DNA of 64,000 bases, from contig PTFA01000085.1 in NCBI GenBank assembly GCA_003342895.1, positions 3,011,703 through 3,075,702 on the forward strand, read 5' to 3'. A model generated the notes under the pieces. The model was not told where the DNA came from. It did not search any database and worked only from the letters and a program-made list of their open reading frames with translations. Position 1 is the first letter of the stretch. Every line of letters starts with the position of its first letter. This DNA comes from Casuarius casuarius (lineage: Eukaryota; Chordata; Aves; Casuariiformes; Casuariidae). Shown here in pieces: positions 1 to 9,790 of this stretch. A program made the translations under genes and the position numbers.

Positions 1-945
1 AGACGTAATAGGGTAGGAAAAGCTGCTTTTTCTNAAGGCAAGGACCAAAAGTCTCCAGAGAACACCATCCATCTCCAGTCTTTACCTCACACTCACATAC
101 ACTCATGTGTGTGCACCCAAAGATTGGGAGCCTTGGTGCACAAATAAAAGGAACAAAAATCAATATGTTGTTGACATTAGGAAGATAATGGTGGGTTGTA
201 CCTTTGGTGCTAGGGTCAGTTCTCTAGTGTGTAGTGAGTAGAGCTCTTTTTAATGCTTTGGAGCAGTAAAAAATGATTAATATTTAAATATATATGCCTT
301 TTCTGTTCCACTTTTCGTGAAAGGCATGCTATTATAGATCCTGCTATCCCAGAGGCCTTTAAGAAGATGGATGCACTGAGTGTTATTTTGACCTTTGTTT
401 AAATTCCGTTTCTTTTACTCCTTCCTATCCCAGCATGGCTGGTACAACTGTCGGACTGTCCTTGTAAAAATTCTGCGATGCAAGAATTGACACCAAGAAA
501 GTAATGACAGTTGGAGAAGGCCACCTCTTGGCTTTTCACCTGTTCACCAAAGCTCCCCACTCTCTGGACTGGAAAGTTTATTTCTGTGTAGCAAATGCAG
601 AATCAAAGTAAAGGGGCTTTGAAAATGTATTCTCGTGTTTTGGGGCTCCTGACTTGCTCCGATAATGGAGTTTTTCAAGAAGTCAGTTTGCGCTTTCAGG
701 ACATGTGGGACTTGCAGGAAACTGGATGATAATTGCTGAATAATGAGAATAGTGGAACTTACTTTGCAAACCCGTCTAGCGGGATACTGCCCGGCTTCTT
801 AGGATTAAACGCACAACACGAAAGGTGCCTGGTCCCTGCACTGGTGCGTGCACCAGGTTGCAGATAAAATCTGTGCAGGCCACGTAATGCCCATCAGTAT
901 AAGGCAGTTACTAAATAGCCTACTCATGGGTGACAAGCGCTTTTT
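1..945. other. Non-coding stretch, nothing recognised
   Basis: Ordinary mixed-composition DNA with an AT-rich run near 270-300 and a CA/TG-rich run near 85-115. The short open frames have no recognisable content. I see no splice-bounded exon, repeat family or RNA gene here. Confidence 0.6.
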
Positions 946-1025
946 GCTTATAGTACGCAGCAGGTGATATAGTATGCTTATAGTATGCAGCATAGGTATG
1001 CAGCAGATACTCTACCATGGTAGAG
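946..1025. repeat. Short degenerate direct repeats ending in a 16-bp palindrome
   Basis: The motif GCTTATAGTAYGCAG occurs at 946-960 and again at 975-989. A shorter relative, TAGGTATGCAGCAG, follows at about 993-1006. The cluster ends in a perfect 16-bp palindrome, CTCTACCATGGTAGAG, at 1010-1025. The direct repeats suggest local duplication. The palindrome has no loop and could form a small cruciform, but no function is evident. No known repeat family was recognised. Confidence 0.75.
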
Positions 1026-1984
1026 ATGGCTCTCCCCGTAGCATAGATCTTATTGCACTTGCCTGATAAATAGAGACTGATGAAGAAACTCAAGTGACTT
1101 GTCCTAAACTCTCTCTGAAACATGCAAACTGTGATACCTGGTTCCCAGATGAAGGGCTCCTAACTGGGCCTTAGGAGTAAGNGCTGTAGTTTTGTGTGGT
1201 ACGAGATGAAAGTGCAGAAAGGTCGCTGAGGAACTGGAAGAGTTTCTTCTTCAGCTTGCGAGGCAGAGCAGGTAAGCGCGGTGGGAGCAGGAGGCAAGAT
1301 CTCCCCAGTCGCTCTGGGGAGCTGCCGTGGAGATGGCGTGTGTGGAAGCTGGCAGCAGCTGCNGTGCCTCCGGGGCAGTGGGGAAAGGCAGTGCATTTAA
1401 AACCCGATCTGAAGACCGTAGAGACTTTACCACAAAAATTTTGCTTGTCCTCCAAGGGAGTGATTTCTCATAGCACCAGCAGAAGACAGATACTGCGCTC
1501 CTGTTCGCTTGCAGCGGGAACGGGGTGCCCACGTTGGCCTCTTGTATCTGAAGTACTTTTTCTGCAGCCTGTGCTTCCTCCAGGCGCTGGGCGGTGGGAG
1601 CAGGGGACAGAGACTTGGGATTTCCTTGTCCGCATACAGATTTTTGGAGGGGATTGTGCAACTGCCTTGCTGCCTCCTCACCCTGAGTCAGTCCTGCTAC
1701 ACGCATTTGGACGAGCTGTGGCCGCATCGCGAGGCCGTGGCGGCTGGGAAGGAGTGCAGCCAGCGCTGCCTGCTCTGCTGCGCCTGCGCAGGGCATCTGC
1801 CCTTTGCTTCATCCTGAACTGAGTTTATTGCTCTTTACGCAGCAGTTGATTATTCTCCCTGAATCAGCAGGTCTCTTAAAAGTGGCCAGGAATCCCAAAG
1901 TTAAAAATGCGAAAGTCCCAGCTATTGCAAAGTAAGGTTGGGTTTCCTTATTTATTAGTTCACCTTACAACTCCTTCTGCTCTG
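1026..1984. other. Non-coding stretch with chance open frames on both strands
   Basis: The G+C-richer part (1,196-1,822) leaves frames open on both strands, including 208 codons on plus and 181 on minus, and they overlap. None shows a recognisable domain. This mutual openness is what moderately high G+C produces, so no gene is called. TGCGCCTGCGCA at 1779-1790 resembles an NRF1 site (known to favour GCGCNNGCGC-type sequences). That is a motif resemblance only. Confidence 0.55.
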
Positions 1985-2245
1985 ACGGCGTTGGAGGGTC
2001 TCTGTGACCNGCCATTAGTCCCACCTTGGTGCACCTCTGTCCTCTGGACACGGCAAGCGGAGCGAGCGANGCTCCTCTGGGCGCGGGGTGGCGAGAGGTC
2101 GGTGGCGCCGCGGGGCTTCGGGCAGAGCTGGCGCGGATGCCCTGCGGCCGCCCGGCCCCGGGGCAGCGCTGCCGCCTCTCCCTCCCGCGGGACGCGGTGC
2201 TGACAGGCGCTGCNCAGGCGCTGCTGCTTTGAGAGCTCAGCCGGA
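1985..2245. promoter_or_regulatory. CpG-dense patch (small CpG island candidate)
   Basis: I count roughly 30 CpG dinucleotides in about 260 bp, concentrated between 2040 and 2215. That is far above the usual CpG-depleted vertebrate background. It contains CCGCGG and GCGGCCGC-type runs and no TATA box that I can place. No recognisable exon lies next to it. It could be an orphan CpG island, the first exon of an unrecognised transcript, or a GC-biased-conversion hot spot. The density is seen; the function is inferred. Confidence 0.5.
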
Positions 2246-3519
2246 CGCAGGGATAAAAAATTGTGGATTCCATATTCAGTTTTATCTTCATTAATCGTAC
2301 CTCTCCCTCTCCCCACCCCCAGACTGTAGGCAAGAAAAGGTGACTAGTAATTAACACGCAGAGTAAGAGCAATCATGCTGGAGCAGCTAAAGGCCTTTCA
2401 AGTCAAATGTCCCATCTCTGGCGGCTGCTGGTACGCAGGATCCTTAGAGGAGAGCACAAGAAACAGCAGTACTCCGAGTGCAGGTGTGTCAGACTTCTGC
2501 AGGGACAAACTCAGTCTTCTGGTTTGCTTCACTTTCTTTTTTTAATGATTCCAGTCATTGTCTCTGCCTCTTTATTACCTCTGCGCATCGAGCTAGTATT
2601 TTCATAGACCTGTTCATGATGATTCCCACATTACTTTCTTGAGGGATGTAGTAGCTAATTTAGTCTATTGCTACACAGTTAGCATTGTTTTACCCTTGTG
2701 TGAGTTACTTTGTTTTAAAAACACTGGATTTGAATGCCCAGTCATTCAGTTTTGGGAGATCTTTCTGAAGCTCTTTGCAGTCAGATGTAGATTTAACTAT
2801 GCAAAGTAATTTTGTACCTTTACCAAACCAATCAAGCAAGTTTCGTACTTGCATCCCTCAGTGATGTGACTGCAAGGCAGTTTAGCTCTGAGAGAGACAC
2901 TCAGGTTGCCTGTATGTTTTGAACATAAATATGGGCTTTCATGCTGANCTTATTCTGGTTAATGATGGTATGGCTTTACTGAGGGCTTCCCCCCCCCCCG
3001 CCAGGTTTAAATGTCTAAATAAAATGGCCAAGACTAAGGTCCGGGATTTTCAGAAAGATGGTTACACATATGGATGGGGGTGGGATAACCTCCTCTGCTC
3101 GCTATCAGATTTCCATGTGGGCGCAGGGATAACTCGATCTGCTCACACTCCCCATTTTGCTTCTTGTTAGTTAGTGCAGTTCTTGCNTTTAGAGAAGAAT
3201 GTGTATTTTCTGGGGAGACTAGGGAAAAAAATACTGAAAGCACATTTATTTTAGATATTTAAGGCCATGAATTAAAACATGGTCTTGCTGTTTGCATCCA
3301 TGACTTTAGATGGCTAAAGTTTAATATGCTGAATTAATCTAAATGTTGCGTCTGATTGTAGCAGCAAGTAGGGAAGTGGTGATAGCTGCTCTATAATTAT
3401 TTCCACTGGTAAAATTCATCCAAAAAAGTGGTGCTGGGAGAGCAACCGCAAATGAATCTCCTAAGGTGAGCTCAGGATCNGAAGTAGTTTTTAATTCTGT
3501 ATGAATTTAAGAGAACAGA
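2246..3519. other. Non-coding stretch with a poly-C tract
   Basis: Average-composition DNA without a recognisable exon or repeat family. The only distinct element is an uninterrupted run of 11 C at 2989-2999, followed by a single G and further pyrimidines. Such a run is a likely site of length polymorphism or sequencing error. Confidence 0.6.
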
Positions 3520-3640
3520 AAAGGCTTGATTAAATCATAAAGCAAGCAAAGTCTCCTTTTCCTAATGATGCAATAAAATAGAAGAGTAATAAAGCATTAA
3601 TATCAATTTGCTGATGGACAGTTGACTGTGAATGGTTTCA
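3520..3640. promoter_or_regulatory. AT-rich candidate conserved non-coding element
   Basis: This AT-rich segment packs several homeodomain-type cores (TAATGAT near 3563, ATTAATAT near 3596) together with ATCA/TGAT-type motifs in about 100 bp, and its flanks are less AT-rich. Motif density of this kind is common in enhancers of developmental genes. No conservation data are available, so the call rests on motif clustering alone. Confidence 0.2.
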
Positions 3641-5160
3641 GTAAGTACAGGAGCTGGATGAAAAAGGCAAAGTCTTTGGAGAATGAATTTCTTTAAAGGG
3701 AGCTAGGGGTTTCCACAGGAGAAAGTCCCAGGTTTAAAAGCAGAGAACGGAGCGGCGAGGNGCCCCTCTCGGTCAGTGCCGGCTGCAGGGCTCTGGCTGC
3801 TCCAGCCGCTTCTCCCCAGCCCAGTTTCCTCGGGCGCAGCAGTCCTCAGCGACAGCTTTCCCTCTGCTCCAGAGTTCCTGTTTGGCATGGAGCACGCCAG
3901 TGCTGTGCTGGGAGCGATATCTATCTAGCATCTAACAAACCAATTTAATGGAAACCTCCTCCGTTCCTCCCCAGGGGCAGCTGGCCGTGTTGAGGGCCGG
4001 GCGCTTTCCGCAGGGCTGCCCCTCGCTGGGCCGCGGGAGCTGGGGCGCTTGGTGGGTGCATTGGATCAGCTTGTGCCGGTGTGCACGTCTGCGCGTGATG
4101 GCTCCGGGGTTTCTTTTTGTGCTGTGAGAGGTAGGTGTGCTTAATGATCTACAAGGATACGTTTCTTTAACTGGGAGTTTACTCTCTTGCACGTGTAACT
4201 AATATGATCCCAAGCACAACTTTTCCAAGCGAACTTCACAACTCTTTTAGACTGTCTGGAAAATTCAAAAAAATGGACCAGCGAAGCTGATGCCCTCTTT
4301 TGACAANTTCATCTCCAGTCCCTTGTCCTTTCCTAGTTCCACATGCGGATGCAGAAAAGCACCTGGTTAATACTGACGGGCATACGCAGCTTCCCTGGGG
4401 GAGTTTCCCAACGCAAATTCACCTGCCGCAGCGCTGAGCAGCTCTGGGTGGGAAATGTGGTGATGTTGTGGCCTCAGCAGGAGCAGGAAGGGTTGCTGGA
4501 GACCAAGTTCTTGTTCACTTGATGTGGGGACAGATCCAGTTCCCAGGCTATGAAGTTAGTGCACTAATGTATTGGCTCGACTCTGTCCTATTCGATTCCT
4601 TCATTTGAAAGTCGGTGGCTATTTAATAGGAGTTCTCGGTATCTCCTTTCCAGGGCATCCCCTGGGAAAATAAGCTGAGGGAAATAGAAGAAAACTTGAC
4701 AGCACTAATTCACCATTAGCTACCAATTATACTTGTGGATTTCAACATCATACACAGAAATAATGCAGAATGACTTAATTCTCTGCTTCGTAAAGCTGAC
4801 CTGCTGTGCTTCCTGTTCTGCCCATACAAAAGGACTTAAAAGTAGCGGAGAAGATGCCAACCAGCTCAGTTTCATTTTCTCCCCTTTAAATGCTTTGCCT
4901 GATGAAGTGGGACTTGGTTTTTCTCCAGCTCTGGTGCAAACCAAAGTCGTTGCCCATCCAGCAGCTGTTTGAGCNGTTCAAGACAGAGGTGTTTTCCTCA
5001 GGCTGGTTCACAGCCGGTGCCTTTACTGGCGAGGGCCGCGGATGGCGGTGACCCGGAGAGGCCTCACTAGAGTTTCTGCAGATGGACTTCACCCGAACCG
5101 TGCACTGCTCCTGCTTGTACCGCGCGGCAAGCAGTGAAGCTTGCTGGGGTGGAGAAAGCC
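3641..5160. other. Non-coding stretch, nothing recognised
   Basis: Mixed composition, with GC-richer parts at about 3,740-3,860 and 3,960-4,110. Open frames are short (at most 97 codons) and unrecognisable. I find no repeat family, RNA gene or convincing promoter. Confidence 0.55.
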
Positions 5161-5275
5161 ATGATTTAGTAGTCAGCATAAATAAAGACAGGATTAAATT
5201 ATCGCTGTGACATGACGCTGGCTGCAGTTTATCGTTGTGGCTGAGTCACAGCCATCTTATATCAGCTCACCCTCA
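5161..5275. promoter_or_regulatory. Candidate regulatory element with MAF/AP-1-like site
   Basis: GGCTGAGTCACAGCC at 5239-5253 holds an intact TGAGTCA core (AP-1/NF-E2 type) with the GC extension of a MAF half-site, inside a GGCTG/CAGCC inverted repeat. Upstream are AT-rich, TTATCG-containing sequences. The motif is seen. The idea of an enhancer bound by bZIP/MAF proteins follows from known specificities and is untested. Confidence 0.3.
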
Positions 5276-5319
5276 GGGCTGACACGTGCGTGGCAGTGAA
5301 TTAAGCTGCAAGCGCTGAA

Positions 5320-5590
5320 ACGGTTGTGCCCCTCCGCCCTGCTGCTCCCGGCGCCGGGGCGCCTGACGGGGCCACCCAGCAGCAGCGGCAGGGCGCCCAG
5401 CCCGCAGGGTNGGCCAGAGCCGAAATCGCGCGTGGTTTACCGTAACGGGCCGGGCTGCGGGAGGCAGGGGCTTGGGAGCTCTGCCGGCGAGCGGCCGTCC
5501 CCCGCGGCGGGGGCTGAGCAGCAGCAGGGACGCGAGCCGCATCAGCAGCTGCAGCTCAGCCGCTGCCAGCCTCGAGTCATGGTGCAGCCA
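5320..5590. promoter_or_regulatory. CpG-dense patch (small CpG island candidate)
   Basis: About 29 CpGs lie in roughly 255 bp, including TCGCGCG near 5427 and CCGCGGCGG near 5500. Frames are open on both strands (93 codons plus, 89 codons minus), as expected from high G+C. No recognisable protein is encoded. The adjacent MAF/AP-1-like site on its left raises the possibility of a promoter or enhancer, but no transcript can be inferred. Confidence 0.5.
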
Positions 5591-6840
5591 GGGGAGCTTC
5601 CATAGGAGAAGAGCAGGTTTCTTATAAAGACTGCCATTGGTTTTCCTAACTGAGGATGAAAACCCATTTTTCTACCCTTCTACAGAAAAAAGTTGAAGGT
5701 TTTCAGCTGACTGTAGTCAAGAGTATTTAATTTGCACGATCTATTGTAAGAGTTGTTGNGTGAGCGCTCACCCTGCTATCGGGCACCGCTTTGCAGAGCG
5801 GTTCCACGCAGGATTAAAACCAGGGTTTTGCTGTTCAATGACACTCCTTACCTTTGCCCATAAAGATCAAACAGCTGTTTTATTAGATTATTATATTTGT
5901 ACTTCAGTCACACTCTTAACTTTTCCATTTTCTCAGATACGAAAATGGAAAAATTATGATGCCAGAATATAGCAGACCCCCCTCATTTTTACATATGTGA
6001 TAAGAAGCAGTGAGAAATGCAGTAATGTTGCTCTCTGCATTACTGGTCACTTGTCTCGTAGCTTTTCATGCANCTAGTTGTATATTAGTCTATATGATTT
6101 GGCCACGGTTCCTTTGTATATGCTTTGAAGAGGCACTGCTTGAAACCTGTAGGGCTGAGAGCACACAATAATTTCAGGAAATTCAGCAGTTCCCTAATCC
6201 TGATAATTTTTATCTTTTCACAGATTTTAGCTTTTAGTATTTTTTCCTTATACCCCATCTATGTGAAGGAGTCATATAAATAGAAGAGAAAATAAATAGA
6301 ACAAAAAAAATAGAAGCTTGCTCAGAACAGAGTGACGTGTAAGATATGATCAGTGGTGGCTTTTAACAAGAGCAAATAGAGTTTTCAGGTATATTTGGAA
6401 GCAGTTGGTTTTGTGAGGAAAGACTGCTTTTAATATCTCCCTCCCTATAATACAGAATTTGCTTATAGTGTTTAGTCTAGTCCATAAATACGAGCAGCAC
6501 GAGGAAGACTGTGCATACCACCTTTTGGGGCTGCTGGAGCGAGGCCCTGGGCCGGGAGTCAGGCTCCCNCTGCAGACGCGTCCCGGCCTGCGGGCTGAGC
6601 CTGGGCACGCCGCCTCGACCCACGGCCTGCCTTTCCCCTCTCGCCTCGGGGATGTCCCGTCTGTTCGGGATGCAAGTGCCTCACATTCCCTTGGTGAAGT
6701 GCTTGTGCAGTGCAGTCATGATCTCTGCTACCGAAATAATCTTTCATTAAATCTGCCTGGGTGGGGGGCCTCTCTGAGACTTCTCCTAATTTAGGAGCCA
6801 TTCAAGACGAGCAGACTCCCTCCCTTTTTTTTTCCCCCCA
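5591..6840. other. Non-coding, mostly AT-rich stretch
   Basis: Largely AT-rich with no recognisable exon or element family. It contains a perfect 12-bp palindrome, GTGAGCGCTCAC, at 5760-5771. A GC-richer island lies at about 6,530-6,660, where both strands are open by composition. The right end has a pyrimidine tract (6817-6839: C/T, nine T, then six C). Confidence 0.55.
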
Positions 6841-6960
6841 GTGTCAATGATTTTTAATTGGAGCTGAATTTTCAATGTAATCAGAGAAATACTTTAATTC
6901 GCTTTGCACTGCTGCCTGCTCCTTGTGGCACATTAGCGCTGCTGGGGTGGTTGATATGCG
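6841..6960. promoter_or_regulatory. AT-rich candidate conserved non-coding element
   Basis: TCAATGA, TTTTTAATTGG, GTAATCAG and TTTAATTCG motifs follow one another within about 60 bp. This homeodomain-like clustering sits directly after the pyrimidine tract. No coding potential is seen. Classification as an enhancer is inference from motif clustering. Confidence 0.22.
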
Positions 6961-7470
6961 ATGGGTACCCCAGGCAGGAGCCCTGGGCCCTTCCCGAGCC
7001 CCGGGCGTGAGGATACCGGCATCAAATAGCCCCTGCGCTTCGCAGCGGCTGCCGGTCTGAGCCTGTGAAGGGCTCGATTTCCCCAGCCTGAGTCAGGCAG
7101 TAGCTGTGTGGTTTCTTCTGGGGATTTTAGTTACTGTTACCCAAGCGAATCCTAAAGGAGTAGTGAAAAGGATAACGCAATCGGGCACGGCGAGAAGAGG
7201 AGCATCGCTGCGCAGGTTTGGTCTGGGCTGTCAGAGGGGACGGAGGCTTTCTAATAAGCCCTGAAAGGAGCAGCAGCCAGCGGGTGTGCTCTCCCTGCTT
7301 CAAACTAGGTCAGCCCTGGCGAGGCAGCGCTTCCCTGTGTCCCGCAAACAGATAAATCCCAGAGCGCAGTGCTGCTTCTGAGCGTAACTGGGCTTGTGTT
7401 AGTTCTGCGGCTGGGAGGGCGCAGGCTGGACCGGGCGCCTTTCCTAGCGCTAACGCGTGCCCAGCGCCTG
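6961..7470. other. Non-coding stretch, nothing recognised
   Basis: Moderate G+C with scattered CpGs. Overlapping short open frames on both strands (86 and 96 codons) are not recognisable. No repeat or RNA gene was seen. Confidence 0.55.
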
Positions 7471-7770
7471 TGCAAAATGCTGAATGTCAGCTCTTCCGAC
7501 AAGTTTATCGCTTGCCTCCAGCTTACTGTCTTGAGCATTGCAGTCCTGATTAGGCTCTGCAACAAGCGTGTGCAAATTATGCTACGAGTGTTTCTAATGG
7601 CATTTTCATGCTTGTGCTTATGGCTCTTGGCTGCTAATCAACGTGCAGAAATGCTCTAATGTTTAAATAGCTCCAGCGAACTTCACCAGAATAACTCGCT
7701 TGGAGCAAATTGCAGCATTAAAGCTTTGTCTCATTGGAGCTGCAGGATTTCAAATGCCCGTTCAGCTTTG
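7471..7770. promoter_or_regulatory. Candidate conserved non-coding element
   Basis: This 300-bp stretch has a composition unlike its flanks, with balanced AT/GC, repeated GCTAATCAA, GTTTAAATAG and AGCATTAAAGC-type motifs, and no low-complexity sequence. It resembles conserved non-coding DNA in texture only. It overlaps a 96-codon plus-strand open frame (7369-7659) with no recognisable domain. Confidence 0.2.
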
Positions 7771-8879
7771 ACACGAGCCCTTCAGATCTGAAGCTGCACC
7801 TGCTCCTAAGGTGCAGACTTTCCACCACACGCTGGTTTTGCTACTGTAGGCTCCTCGAGAGTGAACCCTGGAGTGATCCTGGGGGAGTAAAATGTCGGTA
7901 TGGCTACAATCCTTGTGCTTTTAAGCCACCAGCAACAGAGCTAGTATTTAATATTTCTCTCCCTGTGTGTTTCTTTCTTTAAGCAGAGAAACCTTCACTT
8001 GCAAAACTCCTGCCACTGTTTGCACAGATCTCAGCTTGTGCCTTACCAACTGTGAACACTGCAAACCACGACTACGAATTAGGATCTTCCCCCCAGGATG
8101 TTCCTAAGCTGGTCTGTTTTTAGGATGGATTTGCTTTCAGCAAATCTGTAGCCTCTCGAAGTTTGCCAAGTATAAAATGGGGCAGTTTGTACTACATGCA
8201 AGTGCTTTGAGGCGCTAGTGCTTCTACTGCATTTTAAAATTGATAAAAAGAGCTGTGGAAAAATAAAGTTTCTATTTTATCAGTTCAAATGCTCTGGACC
8301 AGTTTTAAGTGATAGCAGAATGGTATATAGGAACTTGTTGTTTGCCCTCTTCAGTTTTCTTTTTATTTTTTTAGTTTTGCACTTAAAAATAGTGTGCATC
8401 TGTGAAGGCATTTCACTATGCCATGTCCTTCACTGTAAAGATTAGCCTTGCTGGTGGAGTTTTAACAAATGCGCTGGAGCTGGGCAGAGTGGTGGGAGTG
8501 TGGCTGGGAGGACGGGGGTGCTGGCCATCCGCTTTCTGCATGGCCTGGTGCCCNGCGGCCTGGTGCCCTGGGATGCACNGTGAAACACCTTCCTCCCTCT
8601 GTTTATTTAGACAGAACGGTTATTTAAAGCTGCTGTGCTTACCAAGCAGATCAATGCACTGGAAATTAATTTACTGTCAGTCTCTGCTCTGCCCTGTCTT
8701 GTGCAGCACTGTGCTGGGTTTTCTTGTTTGTGTATTCTTTTCATAACCAATACAGACATTACTTTTGTAGGNTCTTCGTACCAGACCGCACTTTTTTGCC
8801 CCTGCACCTAATGGACCTTTTTCCTTCGCCCCTGCTTGTTTACAGCACAGAGCCAGATTAGATCCCCGGCTGTGATGGG
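7771..8879. other. Non-coding stretch with a 15-bp tandem duplication
   Basis: Mostly AT-rich in 8,200-8,420. A 12-base unit, GGCCTGGTGCCC, is repeated at 8542-8553 and 8557-8568 with a 15-bp offset, separated by an ambiguous base. No exon, repeat family or RNA gene was recognised. Confidence 0.55.
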
Positions 8880-9195
8880 AGCGTAACTGCGAGCGTGAGC
8901 GCTCGCGCTGTCACGGCGAGGAGCGCGTGTCGCTGCTTTTGCACTTATGTTCCACGTGTGAAACCAAATTCAACTTCTCTGCTCCCGGTTCCTGCCGGAG
9001 CCACCAGAGGCGTTGGGGAGGCAGCGGTCTCCTGCCGAGCGCGGAGGCGAGCAGAAGGGGGACGGTGGAGGGTGTCGTGCAGTGGGTGAGGCGTCTCCCG
9101 AGGCGCCGCGGCCCGCTAGTCCTGCCCCGGGAGACTCCTGGCAAGGTCCCGTCCTTCCGCGCCTGCGCAGGAGGAATCTGGTGCCGAGAGAGGTT
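8880..9195. promoter_or_regulatory. CpG-dense patch with NRF1-like site and palindrome
   Basis: About 34 CpGs lie in roughly 310 bp. Its left end has a near-perfect 18-bp inverted repeat (8892-8909, one G/T mismatch, centre AGCGCT) closely related to the palindrome at 5760-5771. CGCGCCTGCGCAG at 9158-9170 resembles an NRF1 site, and CCACCAGAGGCG at 9001-9012 is a one-mismatch relative of the CTCF core. Both strands carry open frames up to 104 codons, none recognisable. A CpG-island promoter is possible, but no transcript evidence is visible. Confidence 0.5.
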
Positions 9196-9329
9196 TTAGG
9201 AAAAACAGTCATCTTTGTCTTCCAGGACGTTCATAAACACAGTCATACACTAGTGAAAAATAACCGTCGTTTCACAGTTTCTTTCCTCACAGGATTTCAG
9301 AACGTTTTGCAGACACACTGTCAGTGAGT

Positions 9330-9790
9330 TTTGAACCCACTTAATGAGGCAGATCATGATAATTAGCAAATTTTTAAGCTAATGGCAAAAATGAAGCCTA
9401 GATTAAGCCCCAGGAGTCTTCGCATCTCAGCTCCTGGCCTTTTTGATGACATTTGTTCACTTACTGAAGAGAGAGGATGCCTTTAAAAAGACATTTACAC
9501 TTGCAGATTCAAATATTTCATTAATATNGAAATACTAATGAAAAGAACCTCCACTTTTGTAGAAGACTCTTTCAGAACCAAATATATAGGCTTACTAAAA
9601 TTTCCAGTTCCAAAACAGACCTCAGGTCTACATCAGCTTCTCATAGACCTGCACTGAAAAGACTGTAAGTAGTTGAGTATTAAATATATCTAGATTGATT
9701 ACTAACGTTAATAAAATTTGTCCACGGTTCACAACCACTTTCAATGTACAGTCGTTCAGTAATGAAGTTTGACAGAGTGTGAATTACAGT
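9330..9790. promoter_or_regulatory. AT-rich candidate enhancer / conserved non-coding element
   Basis: Homeodomain-like cores recur throughout: CTTAATGAG, GATAATTAGC, GCTAATGG, a TTTCATTA/TAATGAAA inverted pair (9516-9523 and 9536-9543), and GATTGATTACTAACGTTAAT near 9700. Coding potential is low in all frames. This is one of the longest motif-dense AT-rich segments in the window. The role is inferred only. Confidence 0.28.

Noticed and set aside
1196..1822. 208-codon plus-strand open frame
   Set aside because: GC-rich DNA with a 181-codon minus-strand frame over the same bases, no recognisable domain, and an ambiguous codon.
9001..9014. CTCF-like core
   Set aside because: One mismatch in the invariant GGC part and no supporting flanks. 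Too weak for a separate call.
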